The notes under the pieces are model-generated. The model was not told the origin of the DNA, did no database searches, and was given only the letters and a program-made list of their open reading frames with translations. A DNA stretch of 46,687 nt, taken from positions 1 through 46,687 of the forward strand of contig CATZZP010000017.1 in the NCBI GenBank assembly GCA_958426775.1, in the 5' to 3' direction. This document shows positions 1 through 7,867 of this stretch, piece by piece (the stretch's first letter is position 1; each line of letters starts with the position of its first letter). The position numbers were made by a program, and so were the translations under genes. This DNA is from an uncultured Bacillota bacterium (lineage in GTDB: Bacteria; Bacillota; Clostridia; Lachnospirales; CAG-274).

Positions 1-992
1 TCACTTGTAAGGAACTTTCTTTCATTGCCTACAAGGGTAGGCTCAATATGCTCAAAGCTTTTGCTGTTTTTGCACACACCGTCAATATGCATACCGCCCT
101 TATGTGCAAAGGCTGTTTTGCCTACATACGGCTCTCTGTCGTTAAGCTTAAGGTTTGCAATTTCGCTTACCTCACGAGCTATGTGGGTTAAGCTTACCAT
201 ATTTTCCTCAGGTATACATTGATAGTCCAGCTTAAGCTGTAGGTTTGGTATTGCAGTTGACAGGTTAGTGTTACCGCAACGCTCGCCAAAGCCTGTCATA
301 GTACCCTGTATATGCCTTGCACCTGCCTTAACCGCCATAACCGTATTTGCAACTGCCATACCGCAGTCATTATGTGCATGAACACCTACGGTTACATTAA
401 ACCTTTCAACCACTGTCTTGGTTATTTCATAAACCTCATCGGGAAAAGCTCCGCCGTTTGTATCGCAAAGGCAGATACAGTCAGCTCCTGCCTGTACAGC
501 CGCATCTAAGGTCTTAAGGGCATAGTCCTTATTGTTTTTGTAACCGTCATAGAAATGCTCTGCGTCAAAAACTACCTCCTTACCCTGTTCTTTAAGGTAA
601 GCCACGGTATCGTAAATCATTTCGATATTTTCCTGAAGTGTAGCATTGATTATATCTGTAACATGAAAATCCCACGTTTTACCGAAAATAGCAACCGTAT
701 CTACGCCTGCCCCCAGTAAAGCCTGTACATTTCCGTCCTCCGAGGGTGAAATGCCACGTCTTCTTGTGCTACCGAAGGCGGCAATTTTGGTATTTTTCAA
801 GGTTACATTTTTAATTCTTTCAAAAAACTCTAAATCCTTAGGGTTGGAGCCGGGATTGCCTGCTTCAATATAGCCTACCCCTAATTTATCTAAAGCCTTA
901 ACAATCTTGATTTTGTCCTCTACACTAAAAGATACACCCTCTGCCTGTGCTCCATCTCTTAATGTAGAGTCAAAAACTGTTACCTTTTCCAC
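1..992 (-). CDS. cimA: Citramalate synthase, 3' end outside window
   Basis: DRE-TIM (HMGL-like) acyltransferase that condenses pyruvate and acetyl-CoA to (R)-citramalate, the first step of the threonine-independent route to isoleucine. About 330 codons are visible. The N-terminus contains STLRDGAQAEGVSFS (residues about 8-22), whose AQ(A/G)EG form is typical of CimA rather than LeuA, and a later HAHND segment supplies metal-binding residues. The gene runs off the window at position 1, so the regulatory C-terminal domain is mostly missing here. The GTG at 992 is chosen because GGAGGG lies six bases upstream and the protein then begins VEKVTVFDSTLRDGAQ. It is the last visible gene of the T-box operon ilvN-ilvC-cimA. 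A related AksA/LeuA-type enzyme is a less likely alternative. Confidence 0.9.
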   Translation of the reverse strand, partial: MEKVTVFDSTLRDGAQAEGVSFSVEDKIKIVKALDKLGVGYIEAGNPGSNPKDLEFFERIKNVTLKNTKIAAFGSTRRRGISPSEDGNVQALLGAGVDTVAIFGKTWDFHVTDIINATLQENIEMIYDTVAYLKEQGKEVVFDAEHFYDGYKNNKDYALKTLDAAVQAGADCICLCDTNGGAFPDEVYEITKTVVERFNVTVGVHAHNDCGMAVANTVMAVKAGARHIQGTMTGFGERCGNTNLSTAIPNLQLKLDYQCIPEENMVSLTHIAREVSEIANLKLNDREPYVGKTAFAHKGGMHIDGVCKNSKSFEHIEPTLVGNERKFLTS

Positions 993-1007
993 AAATTGCC
1001 CTCCTAC

Positions 1008-1057
1008 TTTCTTTTAGTAAAGCTTTTCTTTATGCCCCCATAAAGAAAAGGTTTTTA
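1008..1057 (-). repeat. Dispersed hairpin repeat, copy 1 (core module)
   Basis: The arms CTTTTCTTTATG and CATAAAGAAAAG (1023-1034 and 1039-1050) form a perfect 12-bp stem with a CCCC loop. They are flanked by TTTCTTTTAGTAAAG and GTTTTTAT. The module lies just upstream of the cimA Shine-Dalgarno, inside the ilvC-cimA intergenic region. Near-identical modules occur at 7797, 12777, 13985 and 14175, always upstream of a minus-strand gene. Confidence 0.85.
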
Positions 1058-1180
1058 TTAAAGGATTTTTATAAGGTTACGCTCCCCTTGGGATAATTTT
1101 TTTGAGTCTAGCTTTTTTGTGAAACAAAAATGCGACATAGAGAAAAAAATTAAGTGACCGCATAAAAATCTCTAACCGGT
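1058..1180 (-). repeat. Long inverted-repeat module next to repeat copy 1
   Basis: This module of about 120 bp is shared with 14058-14170. Its ends, AAGGATTTTTATAAGGTTACG and the reverse complement of the segment around 1150-1175 (AGAGATTTTTATGCGGTCAC), are imperfect inverted repeats. Between them lie the shared words TTGGGATAATTTT, GAGTCTAG and AAATTAAGT, and a central T-rich/A-rich hairpin. It contains no coding potential that I can see. It could be a MITE-like element or a structured RNA. Confidence 0.7.
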
Positions 1181-1196
1181 TTCTTTTGATAGGTAA

Positions 1197-1218
1197 GGGG
1201 CGGCGATTAAACCGCCCC
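1197..1218 (-). terminator. Possible hairpin after ilvC
   Basis: GGGGCGG and CCGCCCC form a 7-bp GC-rich stem just past the ilvC stop. On the transcribed strand it is followed by TTACCTATC rather than a proper U-tract. It may be a weak terminator or an RNA-stabilising hairpin between ilvC and cimA. Confidence 0.35.
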
Positions 1219-1235
1219 GTTGATAAAGTTATGTA

Positions 1236-2258
1236 TTAGTTGTTAATAAGCTTATCCTCATCGCTCCAGCTGTAAAGCTTTCTGATGTCTGCACCGACAA
1301 CCTCTGAAGGATGCTCGGCAGCAAGCTTTCTCATAGCCTTGAAGTGAACCTGACCGCCTGCATTTGACATATCAAGTAAGAACTCCTTAGCAAAGGTACC
1401 GTCCTGAATATCTGAAAGAATCTGCTTCATAGCCTTCTTAGTATCCTCTGTAATAATCTTAGGACCTGTAATATAGTCGCCGTATTCAGCTGTGTTAGAG
1501 ATAGAGTATCTCATACCTGCAAAACCGCTCTGGTAGATAAGGTCAACAATAAGCTTCATTTCGTGAATACACTCAAAGTAAGCATTTCTTGGGTCATAGC
1601 CTGCCTCAACAAGAGTTTCAAAACCTGCCTGCATAAGAGCACAAACACCGCCGCAAAGTACAGCCTGCTCACCGAAGAGGTCAGTTTCAGTTTCTGTTCT
1701 GAAGGTAGTTTCAAGCACACCTGCTCTTGCACCGCCGATACCTAAAGCATAAGCAAGGGCTAAATCCTGAGCCTGACCTGTAGCGTCCTGCTCAACAGCG
1801 ATAAGACAAGGTACACCCTTACCTGCCTGATACTCACTTCTTACAGTATGACCGGGTCCCTTAGGAGCAATCATAGTAACGTCAACGTCCTTTGGAGGAG
1901 TAATTAAACCAAAGTGAATGTTAAAGCCGTGAGCGAACATAAGCATATTGCCTGCCTCAAGGTTAGGCTCAATAGACTCCTTGTAAAGAGCAGCCTGCTT
2001 TTCATCGTTAATAAGAATCATAATAATATCAGCAGCCTTAGCAGCCTCTGCACTTGTCATAACCGTAAGACCCTGTGCCTCTGCCTTAGCCCAGCTCTTG
2101 CTACCCTCGTAAAGACCGATAATAACATTTACACCTGACTCCTTAAGGTTAAGAGCGTGTGCATGTCCCTGACTGCCGTAACCGATGATAGCAACTGTTT
2201 TGCCGTTTAATAAGCTTAAGTTACAATCTTCCTGATAGAAAATTTTTGCGTTTGCCAT
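1236..2258 (-). CDS. ilvC: Ketol-acid reductoisomerase
   Basis: Mg2+- and NAD(P)H-dependent enzyme that isomerises and reduces acetolactate or acetohydroxybutyrate, the second shared step of valine and isoleucine synthesis. The product is 340 residues, the normal short class I length. The Rossmann motif GYGSQGHAHALNL is at about 26-38, and the metal/substrate motif DLFGEQAVLCGG and the C-terminal knotted all-alpha domain are present. Two in-frame ATGs lie close together at 2264 and 2258. The AGGAGG site is only 3 bases from the first but 9 from the second, so I prefer 2258 (MANAKIFYQEDCN). It lies between ilvN and cimA in the T-box operon. Confidence 0.97.
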   Translation of the reverse strand: MANAKIFYQEDCNLSLLNGKTVAIIGYGSQGHAHALNLKESGVNVIIGLYEGSKSWAKAEAQGLTVMTSAEAAKAADIIMILINDEKQAALYKESIEPNLEAGNMLMFAHGFNIHFGLITPPKDVDVTMIAPKGPGHTVRSEYQAGKGVPCLIAVEQDATGQAQDLALAYALGIGGARAGVLETTFRTETETDLFGEQAVLCGGVCALMQAGFETLVEAGYDPRNAYFECIHEMKLIVDLIYQSGFAGMRYSISNTAEYGDYITGPKIITEDTKKAMKQILSDIQDGTFAKEFLLDMSNAGGQVHFKAMRKLAAEHPSEVVGADIRKLYSWSDEDKLINN

Positions 2259-2381
2259 TTTCATTAGCCTCCTAGAAAAATTAAAAATAAATTTTTATGT
2301 ATATAAAGTCCATAAGGGCTTATATAAGAATTAAAAAAATTTTTGCATGTTTAAATATGCATTTTTATATGATTAAATTGA

Positions 2382-2891
2382 TTAATTAATATGCTTATCC
2401 TTTTTAATAGGGTTATTGCCTCTGCAAAGACCTGTAAGACCCGTGCGGACTATCTCCTTAATGCCGTAGTTCTCAACAGCGGCAATAAAGGCTTCAATCT
2501 TAGTCTGGTCACCTGTAATTTCAATAGTTACGGTTTCGCTTGCAAAGTCAATTACCTTAGCTCTGAAGGTATCTACAATGCTGAAGATTTCAATCTTGGT
2601 TTTTCTGTCAGCCTTAACCTTAATTAGTGCAAGCTCACGAAAAACCGCTCTGTCGGGCATAAGCTCAACAACTCTCACAACATCAACAAGCTTTTCAACC
2701 TGTTTTTTAATCTGCTCAATTACCATATCATCGCAGAATACCACAACGGTAATGCGTGAACGCTCAACCTCCTCGGTAACGTCAACGCTTAAGCTTGAAA
2801 TATTGTAGCCGCGTCTTGAGAAAAGACCTGTTACACGGCTTAATACACCTGCCTGGTTTTCAACCAGAATTGACAATACGTGTCTGTTCAT
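2382..2891 (-). CDS. ilvN: Acetolactate synthase small (regulatory) subunit
   Basis: Valine-sensing regulatory subunit of acetohydroxyacid synthase. The 169-residue product has an N-terminal ACT domain (HVLSILVENQAGVLSRVTGLF, residues 4-24) followed by the C-terminal ALS_ss domain, the usual layout for IlvN/IlvH. It is the first gene after the T-box terminator. Unusually, the catalytic subunit gene ilvB does not precede it: the region upstream holds only the leader and then unrelated genes. The large subunit must therefore be encoded elsewhere. The Shine-Dalgarno (GGGG about 12 bases upstream) is weak. Confidence 0.94.
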   Translation of the reverse strand: MNRHVLSILVENQAGVLSRVTGLFSRRGYNISSLSVDVTEEVERSRITVVVFCDDMVIEQIKKQVEKLVDVVRVVELMPDRAVFRELALIKVKADRKTKIEIFSIVDTFRAKVIDFASETVTIEITGDQTKIEAFIAAVENYGIKEIVRTGLTGLCRGNNPIKKDKHIN

Positions 2892-2993
2892 AAAAATTCA
2901 TGCCCCTTTCATATGTAAAGGTTTTTCTTCCATATAATTACACATATGGTTTAATTATACACCTAAGCTTACATAAATGCAAGCTCAGGGAAA

Positions 2994-3266
2994 TAAAAAA
3001 CCTCGTCACTGACTAAACATCAGGGACGAGGATAAACACGTGTTACCACCCTTATTCCGACATACATTACTGCATATCGCTCATTAAGCTCAAACAAGCT
3101 CCTGCCTTTAACGGGACACCCCGGTTATCCATACTGTTGCTTCCGGATAACAGCTCCTGAGGGATAAGCTTAAAAGCGACATTACCGTTTTGCACCAACC
3201 AACGGCTCTCTGAAAATTCGTTCAATTAAGCTATTATCTCAATCAACGCCTGAAATATATTGATTA
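2994..3266 (-). promoter_or_regulatory. T-box riboswitch, probable tRNA-Ile sensor
   Basis: Transcribed toward ilvN. The T-box sequence AAGGGTGGTAACACG is at 3053-3039. The intrinsic terminator CCTCGTC/GACGAGG (3031-3001) is followed by a run of T. Upstream are the AGAGAG and GGTTGGTG stem I landmarks. By hand, GCUUAA (3231-3226) pairs with UUAAGC (3173-3168), and UUGAG (3242-3238) pairs with CUCAG (3161-3157). These leave an internal loop whose 3' side is UUAUCC and contains AUC (3165-3163), an isoleucine codon. The UGGU of the T-box would pair with an ACCA tRNA end. The specifier assignment is inference; the T-box itself is clear. Confidence 0.93.
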
Positions 3267-3272
3267 TTTGTC

Positions 3273-3301
3273 ATTTTATCAGAGTAAAGCGTCTTTGTCA
3301 A
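3273..3301 (-). promoter_or_regulatory. Sigma-A promoter of the T-box/ilv operon
   Basis: TTGACA (3301-3296), a 17-base spacer, then TAAAAT (3278-3273). A start near 3266 would begin the T-box leader. Confidence 0.85.
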
Positions 3302-3328
3302 GTGTTTTTTTTAATTTATTTTATTCGG

Positions 3329-5164
3329 CTATATAGAGCGACCCCTCTGAGGCTCTTCGGTTTGGGTAACAGGCTGCGTCAGGGCAGGTGTATGTCGGGT
3401 TGCCTGTTGTGGTGCCCTGTTTGCCCTTACGGCTTCTCCCTTTGGTAATTTTTTTTCATCGGTCCTATTCTCTTTTGCAAGATTAACGTCTATAATATTA
3501 CAATCCGCCTCTTTAAAGCCCTCCTGCATGAAAGCCTCCTTTGTTCTGGCAATTACCTCATTATATCCCTCTTGCTTTTCCATGGGAAGCCTTATGGTAC
3601 CCAAAGGCAATATAGCCAGACCTACCTTGGCAAAGATATTATTCATTTTACTGCGTGCATATCCGTTGCCTCTGACACCGAATGCCAGACTTTCCCAGCT
3701 TTCATTTTCCCACTTATCGGTATCTATTTTTCTTACCTTATCGCTGTTGCACCAATTTTTTACTGTTTCCATTCTGTCCCACAGAGCATCTATCTCTTCC
3801 TGGGACAACAGGTCCTGCATATTATACACAAGGCATGGCTTTGTTATGGAATTAAGGCACTCCAGAGTATTTTTATCAACTGTTGTAACAAGTCCGAGGT
3901 TTATACTGTGATAACCACTGTTGTTAGCTCCGCAAAGGCCGAACGCCTGGTCGTTATCTATACCTTTAATGCCCGTAATTGCCGAGGTTTCAGGGTCAAT
4001 CTGAAAGATAATATTGTTTAGGTGTCTGTCAACCTGCCCATTTATTAAGTCTAAAATCTGCAAGTCTGCAAGCTGTTTTTTAAGTTCACCGTTGCCCAAC
4101 GCCCTGTTTGTTTCCCTGCCTTGGTCCGAATGCATTATATTTCCGCCCTGCTGTCCCTTGGCCTCCTCCATAAACATACCGTTTTGAGTATTGCCTGCAC
4201 CGTCTGTAAGGCTTGCTCTCTGACTTTTTGCAACTACATCCTCACAGCCCAGCATTTTAGCCATTACGGAAGTAGCTATATTACGCTCTGCCATTATATG
4301 GCATCTTTCGGGGCGGATTTCCGCAGACACGGTAGATATATTCACGGAGGTTTTCATTTTACTGCTTGCCTTGAACACCTTAAGGGTATTATCCATTTCT
4401 CCCCGGGGTACGCTGATGTTAAATTTTTTAAGATATGATTTAATATTGTCATCATACATATTTTCCATCAGTTCATAAAAATTAACCGTGTCCTGATAGC
4501 TCTGTTTTATGGCCGAAAATATTTCCTCATCATTATTCTTCAGCTCTTTTATATGCTTAAAACGAGCGGAGCCTCTCATTTGATAGAATTCAGGCTTATC
4601 TAAGTCCTTTGCAAGGTTCTCCCATTTTTGATAAGCCGATGATTGAGGGTCTGCAATAAAGTCTGCCTCCTTAAAGGCATTGATTATATCCTCACGGCTT
4701 TTTGCCGTAAGGAGAGCCTCACAAAAGGCGGTTTTTTTACCTAAATTAAGAATATCCGCCTTAACATTGGGGTCCATATTCGGAGCCTCCTGATTTAGGG
4801 CATTAGTCATAATCTGACTCCAGTTTTTCATTTCACTTTGAAAGCTTCCCGTAAAAAAGCCATGATGCTCTGCATTATCAATTTTAGAGCGACTGCTTGA
4901 GGCTGCACCGATTTTTTGCAGTGCGGCAGTATCCTCAATTTGAATATAACGTGCCTCTGCCGCCGCCTCACCTAATTTTTTAAGGTTAAAGCTTTCCTTT
5001 TGGATAAATTCAGACTCAATTATGCTACGCTCATTAACCATCAAGTCAAGGGTTTCCCTTACTGCCTTATAGCGTGCTTCACCAAAGGCTGTTGCGTGAG
5101 AGCCTTTTCTTGCTTCTAAGTAGGCATTACACGCCTTTTCCAGCATATTGTATGCCTCAATCAT
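3329..5164 (-). CDS. Unknown protein with atypical kinase-like motifs
   Basis: The 611-residue product has no signal peptide or membrane segment. I do not recognise a named family, but the middle of the protein looks like an atypical (PI3/PI4-kinase or actin-fragmin-kinase-like) catalytic core. The visible parts are MEEAKG (332-337), a possible nucleotide-binding lysine; GQVDRHLNN (376-384), matching the D-R-H-x-x-N catalytic loop pattern; and GIDNDQAFG (401-409), matching a metal-binding DxD/DFG-like segment. The N-terminal 250 residues are helical and charged. The C-terminal 60 residues are low-complexity and rich in R, Q, P and T. It overlaps the upstream gene by ATGA and is probably translationally coupled to it. 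The kinase reading is inference from motif spacing; HipA-like or another nucleotide-binding fold is possible. Confidence 0.6.
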   Translation of the reverse strand: MIEAYNMLEKACNAYLEARKGSHATAFGEARYKAVRETLDLMVNERSIIESEFIQKESFNLKKLGEAAAEARYIQIEDTAALQKIGAASSSRSKIDNAEHHGFFTGSFQSEMKNWSQIMTNALNQEAPNMDPNVKADILNLGKKTAFCEALLTAKSREDIINAFKEADFIADPQSSAYQKWENLAKDLDKPEFYQMRGSARFKHIKELKNNDEEIFSAIKQSYQDTVNFYELMENMYDDNIKSYLKKFNISVPRGEMDNTLKVFKASSKMKTSVNISTVSAEIRPERCHIMAERNIATSVMAKMLGCEDVVAKSQRASLTDGAGNTQNGMFMEEAKGQQGGNIMHSDQGRETNRALGNGELKKQLADLQILDLINGQVDRHLNNIIFQIDPETSAITGIKGIDNDQAFGLCGANNSGYHSINLGLVTTVDKNTLECLNSITKPCLVYNMQDLLSQEEIDALWDRMETVKNWCNSDKVRKIDTDKWENESWESLAFGVRGNGYARSKMNNIFAKVGLAILPLGTIRLPMEKQEGYNEVIARTKEAFMQEGFKEADCNIIDVNLAKENRTDEKKLPKGEAVRANRAPQQATRHTPALTQPVTQTEEPQRGRSI

Positions 5165-5916
5165 TTTTTTGCATTTTCCTTATTAGCATCCTCTCCCCAG
5201 AGCTTATTTACCTTATCAAGGGCATTTTCAAAGTTTTTATATTCCTTGGAATTAATATGCCCCTTACTGTCTGCCGCCGCAAGCCTCTCTAAATTTTCCT
5301 GATTTTTCTGACGGTCAAGCAGGTCACCCAGTTTTTGTCTTGTTACCCTTTCTTCTCCCCTTTCTGTTATCCCTGCTTCCCTATTAAGCTTTTCCTCATA
5401 ACGCAGACTTACGCTGTTATATTTATCTGCATATTTCTTTTTTTGCTCATAAGCTCTGTATTGGGCATACTTTTTTTCATATTCCTTATGCTCTTGTTCA
5501 AAAAAACCGAATGCCTTATACAAAAAGGTCTTAAAACCGCCCATCTCTTTTGGCTTTTCCGGGAGACTAGTTGCTTCAAACGGAATTTCTGCCCTTTCAA
5601 ATCTATTCTCCCTTTTAACGGAAAAAAAGTTGGGATTGTCCGTTTGATAAAGGCTTGCCTCCTTAATCTTTGTCATTACATATGCCATAGCATATTCCTT
5701 TGACCGAATTTCCCCCAAAATACTTATATCATAGGTTTTGCCGTTTACATACAGCCCGGACATAATCTCCGAAAAGCTCTTATTGCTATACTCTTCGCCC
5801 ATAAAAGCCATAAACTCATTGGCAAGCTCAGAAATTGTTCGCTCATCTATTTGGGTATCCCCTTGGTTATACTTTCCTATACCCTCTCTTATACTGTCCT
5901 GCCTTGCTATCGCCAA
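5161..5916 (-). CDS. Unknown charged, coiled-coil-rich protein
   Basis: The 251-residue soluble product is of no family I recognise. Residues about 25-95 look globular (KTYDISILGEIRSKEYAMAY). From about 130 the sequence is highly charged and probably coiled coil (EQEHKEYEKKYAQYRAYEQK), ending in a lysine-rich tail. It overlaps the kinase-like gene by four bases, which suggests a shared function such as partner, chaperone or targeting subunit. The TTG at 5916 is the first in-frame start but has no good ribosome binding site, so the true N-terminus is uncertain. A TATAAT lies at 5959-5954 without a convincing -35 box. Confidence 0.65.
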   Translation of the reverse strand: MAIARQDSIREGIGKYNQGDTQIDERTISELANEFMAFMGEEYSNKSFSEIMSGLYVNGKTYDISILGEIRSKEYAMAYVMTKIKEASLYQTDNPNFFSVKRENRFERAEIPFEATSLPEKPKEMGGFKTFLYKAFGFFEQEHKEYEKKYAQYRAYEQKKKYADKYNSVSLRYEEKLNREAGITERGEERVTRQKLGDLLDRQKNQENLERLAAADSKGHINSKEYKNFENALDKVNKLWGEDANKENAKK

Positions 5917-5981
5917 TCGGTCATATTTATTTGAATTGATTTTTGTTATATATTATATCCCCCATTTCCTGTAATCTGCGT

Positions 5982-6010
5982 AAAAAGCCCCTGTAAAACA
6001 GAGGCTTTTA
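5982..6010 (-). terminator. Intrinsic terminator after the SLH gene
   Basis: On the transcribed strand, AAAGCCTCTGT and ACAGGGGCTTT pair around a short loop and are followed by TTTTT. It starts four bases past the SLH stop and closes the polysaccharide locus. Confidence 0.8.
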
Positions 6011-6013
6011 AGC

Positions 6014-7780
6014 TTAATAATATCCGCCCTCAATAGGTGTCAGCACACCGCCGTTCTGAAGCGAATAGGTGTCATCGTTAAGATAGTCATTTTCAGGATT
6101 ATCGGCATTATAGTAAATAGAAGAACCGTTATCGTCAATAACCTCTGCAAAGTTTTTATATGTGCGTAAGTTTTCATCAACTATAAGAGCATCAATATAG
6201 CAAATATCGGTAAGCTCTAAAAGGCTGTCGCTTGAAATTTCAAGGTTCATTTCCTTTGCTGTGTTTGAGTAGTTGATAACACCCTTGAAGTTAGCACCGT
6301 TTGTAAGCTTAAGGTTGATTATGGCTCTGTCATCGGCTGTAATTTCGCCCTCAAGCTTTTGTCCGTCAAGTACTAAGTCAACCTCTGTATCCTTAATGCC
6401 TCTTGAGTATATGTACTGAGTATCAATTATATTCTCAACACCCTCAAGCACTACATTTTTAAGATTAACTGTTGCCCTTGCATTTTTAACAAGGATAGCT
6501 GAGCTTTCTTTATCTCCCTTAAAGGTAACATCTGTAAGGTTGATGTTTGCCTTTTCATAAGCATCATCTAAATTTTCAACTACTATACAGCCGTTGCTGC
6601 CCTCTGTAATAAGGTCAGAGCCTACAATGTCGGTGTTTGTGCCGCCGTATACTCTAAGTGCCTCACTCTTTGCACCCTGTACGGTAGAGTCTGCAATTTC
6701 AAGGCGACCCTTGCTGTCAACTGCTCTTGAGTCTTCATATCTGGCGAAAACCTTTGATGCGGTAATTTTAGCAGAGCTGTTTTCATCTACGTAAACACCT
6801 GTACCCTCCTGAGCACTTGAATTAATATTCATATTGATAAGCTCTGCCTCAGCACCCTCTGTTACTGATATTACCTTACTGCCCTTAGCCGCTGTTGAAG
6901 CCTTGCTGCCCTCAATCTTAAGGGTTGTGTCCGTGCCTCTTGCAACTGCACCGTCGCCTGAGGATACAGCTATTTCGTTGCCGTCAATTACAGCATTTTC
7001 GCCGTTTTCTGCAACGTAGGTTTCTGTTATCTTTTCTTCCTTTTCGATATTCTTGTCAATATTTTCTTCTACATCGGATAATACAGGCTTATCCTCCTGC
7101 ACCGTACCTGTATCGGCAGACTCGGAGCCTCTTTCCTCATAAATTTCAATAGCTTTTGAAAGCATAACTGCCATTTCTGCTCTTGTTACGGTGTCGTTTG
7201 GCTTAAGCTCGCCGTTGTAGCCTGATATTATGCCCATCTTGGTAATAGTACCTACTGCAATTTTATCGGTTGTGTTAAGAAGATTATAGCTGTCTGTATA
7301 CATAGATACGTCTGTTGAACCGTTTGAGCCTACACAGCCGTAAAGGTTCATGGTTTTATAAATCATATTAAAGGCATCTATTCTCTTAATAGGATTTTGT
7401 GGGTTAAATACAGGTGTATCGTCTAAGATACCGTTACCTCTTGCATTGTTAATTGCCGTATAGTAATAATCCTCCTGAGATACGTCCGCAAAATTATACC
7501 TGTAAGTGGATATTGTAGGGTAGTGGAAGGCATTTTCAAGCATAAGCACAAAATCCCCTCTTTCCATAAGGTTTTGGGGGGCAAACTTATTGTCGCCTAC
7601 ACCTGTTACTACACCCTTTTCCAAAAGCTCGTCAACCTCATCTATAGCCCAGAAGCCATAGCTTTGACTGTTCATATCGGTAAAGTATCTGGACCGGCTT
7701 GCATCTGCCCATACCGTTGAGGACAGAGCAATACTGCCTAAAACTGTCATTGCCGTTAAGCTTAATAAAAATCTTTTCAT
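6014..7780 (-). CDS. SLH-domain surface protein with beta-helix-like region
   Basis: The 588-residue precursor is exported by an N-terminal signal peptide (LLSLTAMTVLGSIALSSTVWA, cleavage near 25). Three SLH domains follow at about 32-85, 95-145 and 160-212; the third has the canonical VTRAEM, the others are degenerate (MERGDF, IKRIDAF). SLH domains bind pyruvylated secondary wall polymer, which fits csaB in the same locus. After an acidic linker, residues about 255-530 hold irregular repeats rich in N, D, S and V (INMNINSSAQEGTGVYVDEN), suggesting a right-handed beta-helix or adhesin-like stalk. A GGAGGAG site precedes the ATG. A hairpin repeat lies directly upstream and a terminator directly downstream. 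The ligand is unknown. Confidence 0.88.
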   Translation of the reverse strand: MKRFLLSLTAMTVLGSIALSSTVWADASRSRYFTDMNSQSYGFWAIDEVDELLEKGVVTGVGDNKFAPQNLMERGDFVLMLENAFHYPTISTYRYNFADVSQEDYYYTAINNARGNGILDDTPVFNPQNPIKRIDAFNMIYKTMNLYGCVGSNGSTDVSMYTDSYNLLNTTDKIAVGTITKMGIISGYNGELKPNDTVTRAEMAVMLSKAIEIYEERGSESADTGTVQEDKPVLSDVEENIDKNIEKEEKITETYVAENGENAVIDGNEIAVSSGDGAVARGTDTTLKIEGSKASTAAKGSKVISVTEGAEAELINMNINSSAQEGTGVYVDENSSAKITASKVFARYEDSRAVDSKGRLEIADSTVQGAKSEALRVYGGTNTDIVGSDLITEGSNGCIVVENLDDAYEKANINLTDVTFKGDKESSAILVKNARATVNLKNVVLEGVENIIDTQYIYSRGIKDTEVDLVLDGQKLEGEITADDRAIINLKLTNGANFKGVINYSNTAKEMNLEISSDSLLELTDICYIDALIVDENLRTYKNFAEVIDDNGSSIYYNADNPENDYLNDDTYSLQNGGVLTPIEGGYY

Positions 7781-7796
7781 TTTAAATCTCCTCCTT

Positions 7797-7849
7797 CTTT
7801 CTTTTAGTAAAGCTTTTCTTTATGCCCTCATAAAGAAAAGGTTTTTATC
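7797..7849 (-). repeat. Dispersed hairpin repeat, copy 2
   Basis: Same 12-bp arms as copy 1 (7813-7824 and 7829-7840), with loop CCCT instead of CCCC. The flanks TTTCTTTTAGTAAAG and GTTTTTAT are conserved. It ends a few bases before the GGAGGAG site of the SLH gene and fills the gap after the wecG/tagA gene. Confidence 0.85.
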
Positions 7850-7867
7850 TTAATAAAGTTTTTGTTT

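Noticed and set aside
1023..1050. Core repeat hairpin as a simple terminator
   Set aside because: The T-tract follows the hairpin only on the plus strand, opposite to the direction of the surrounding genes.
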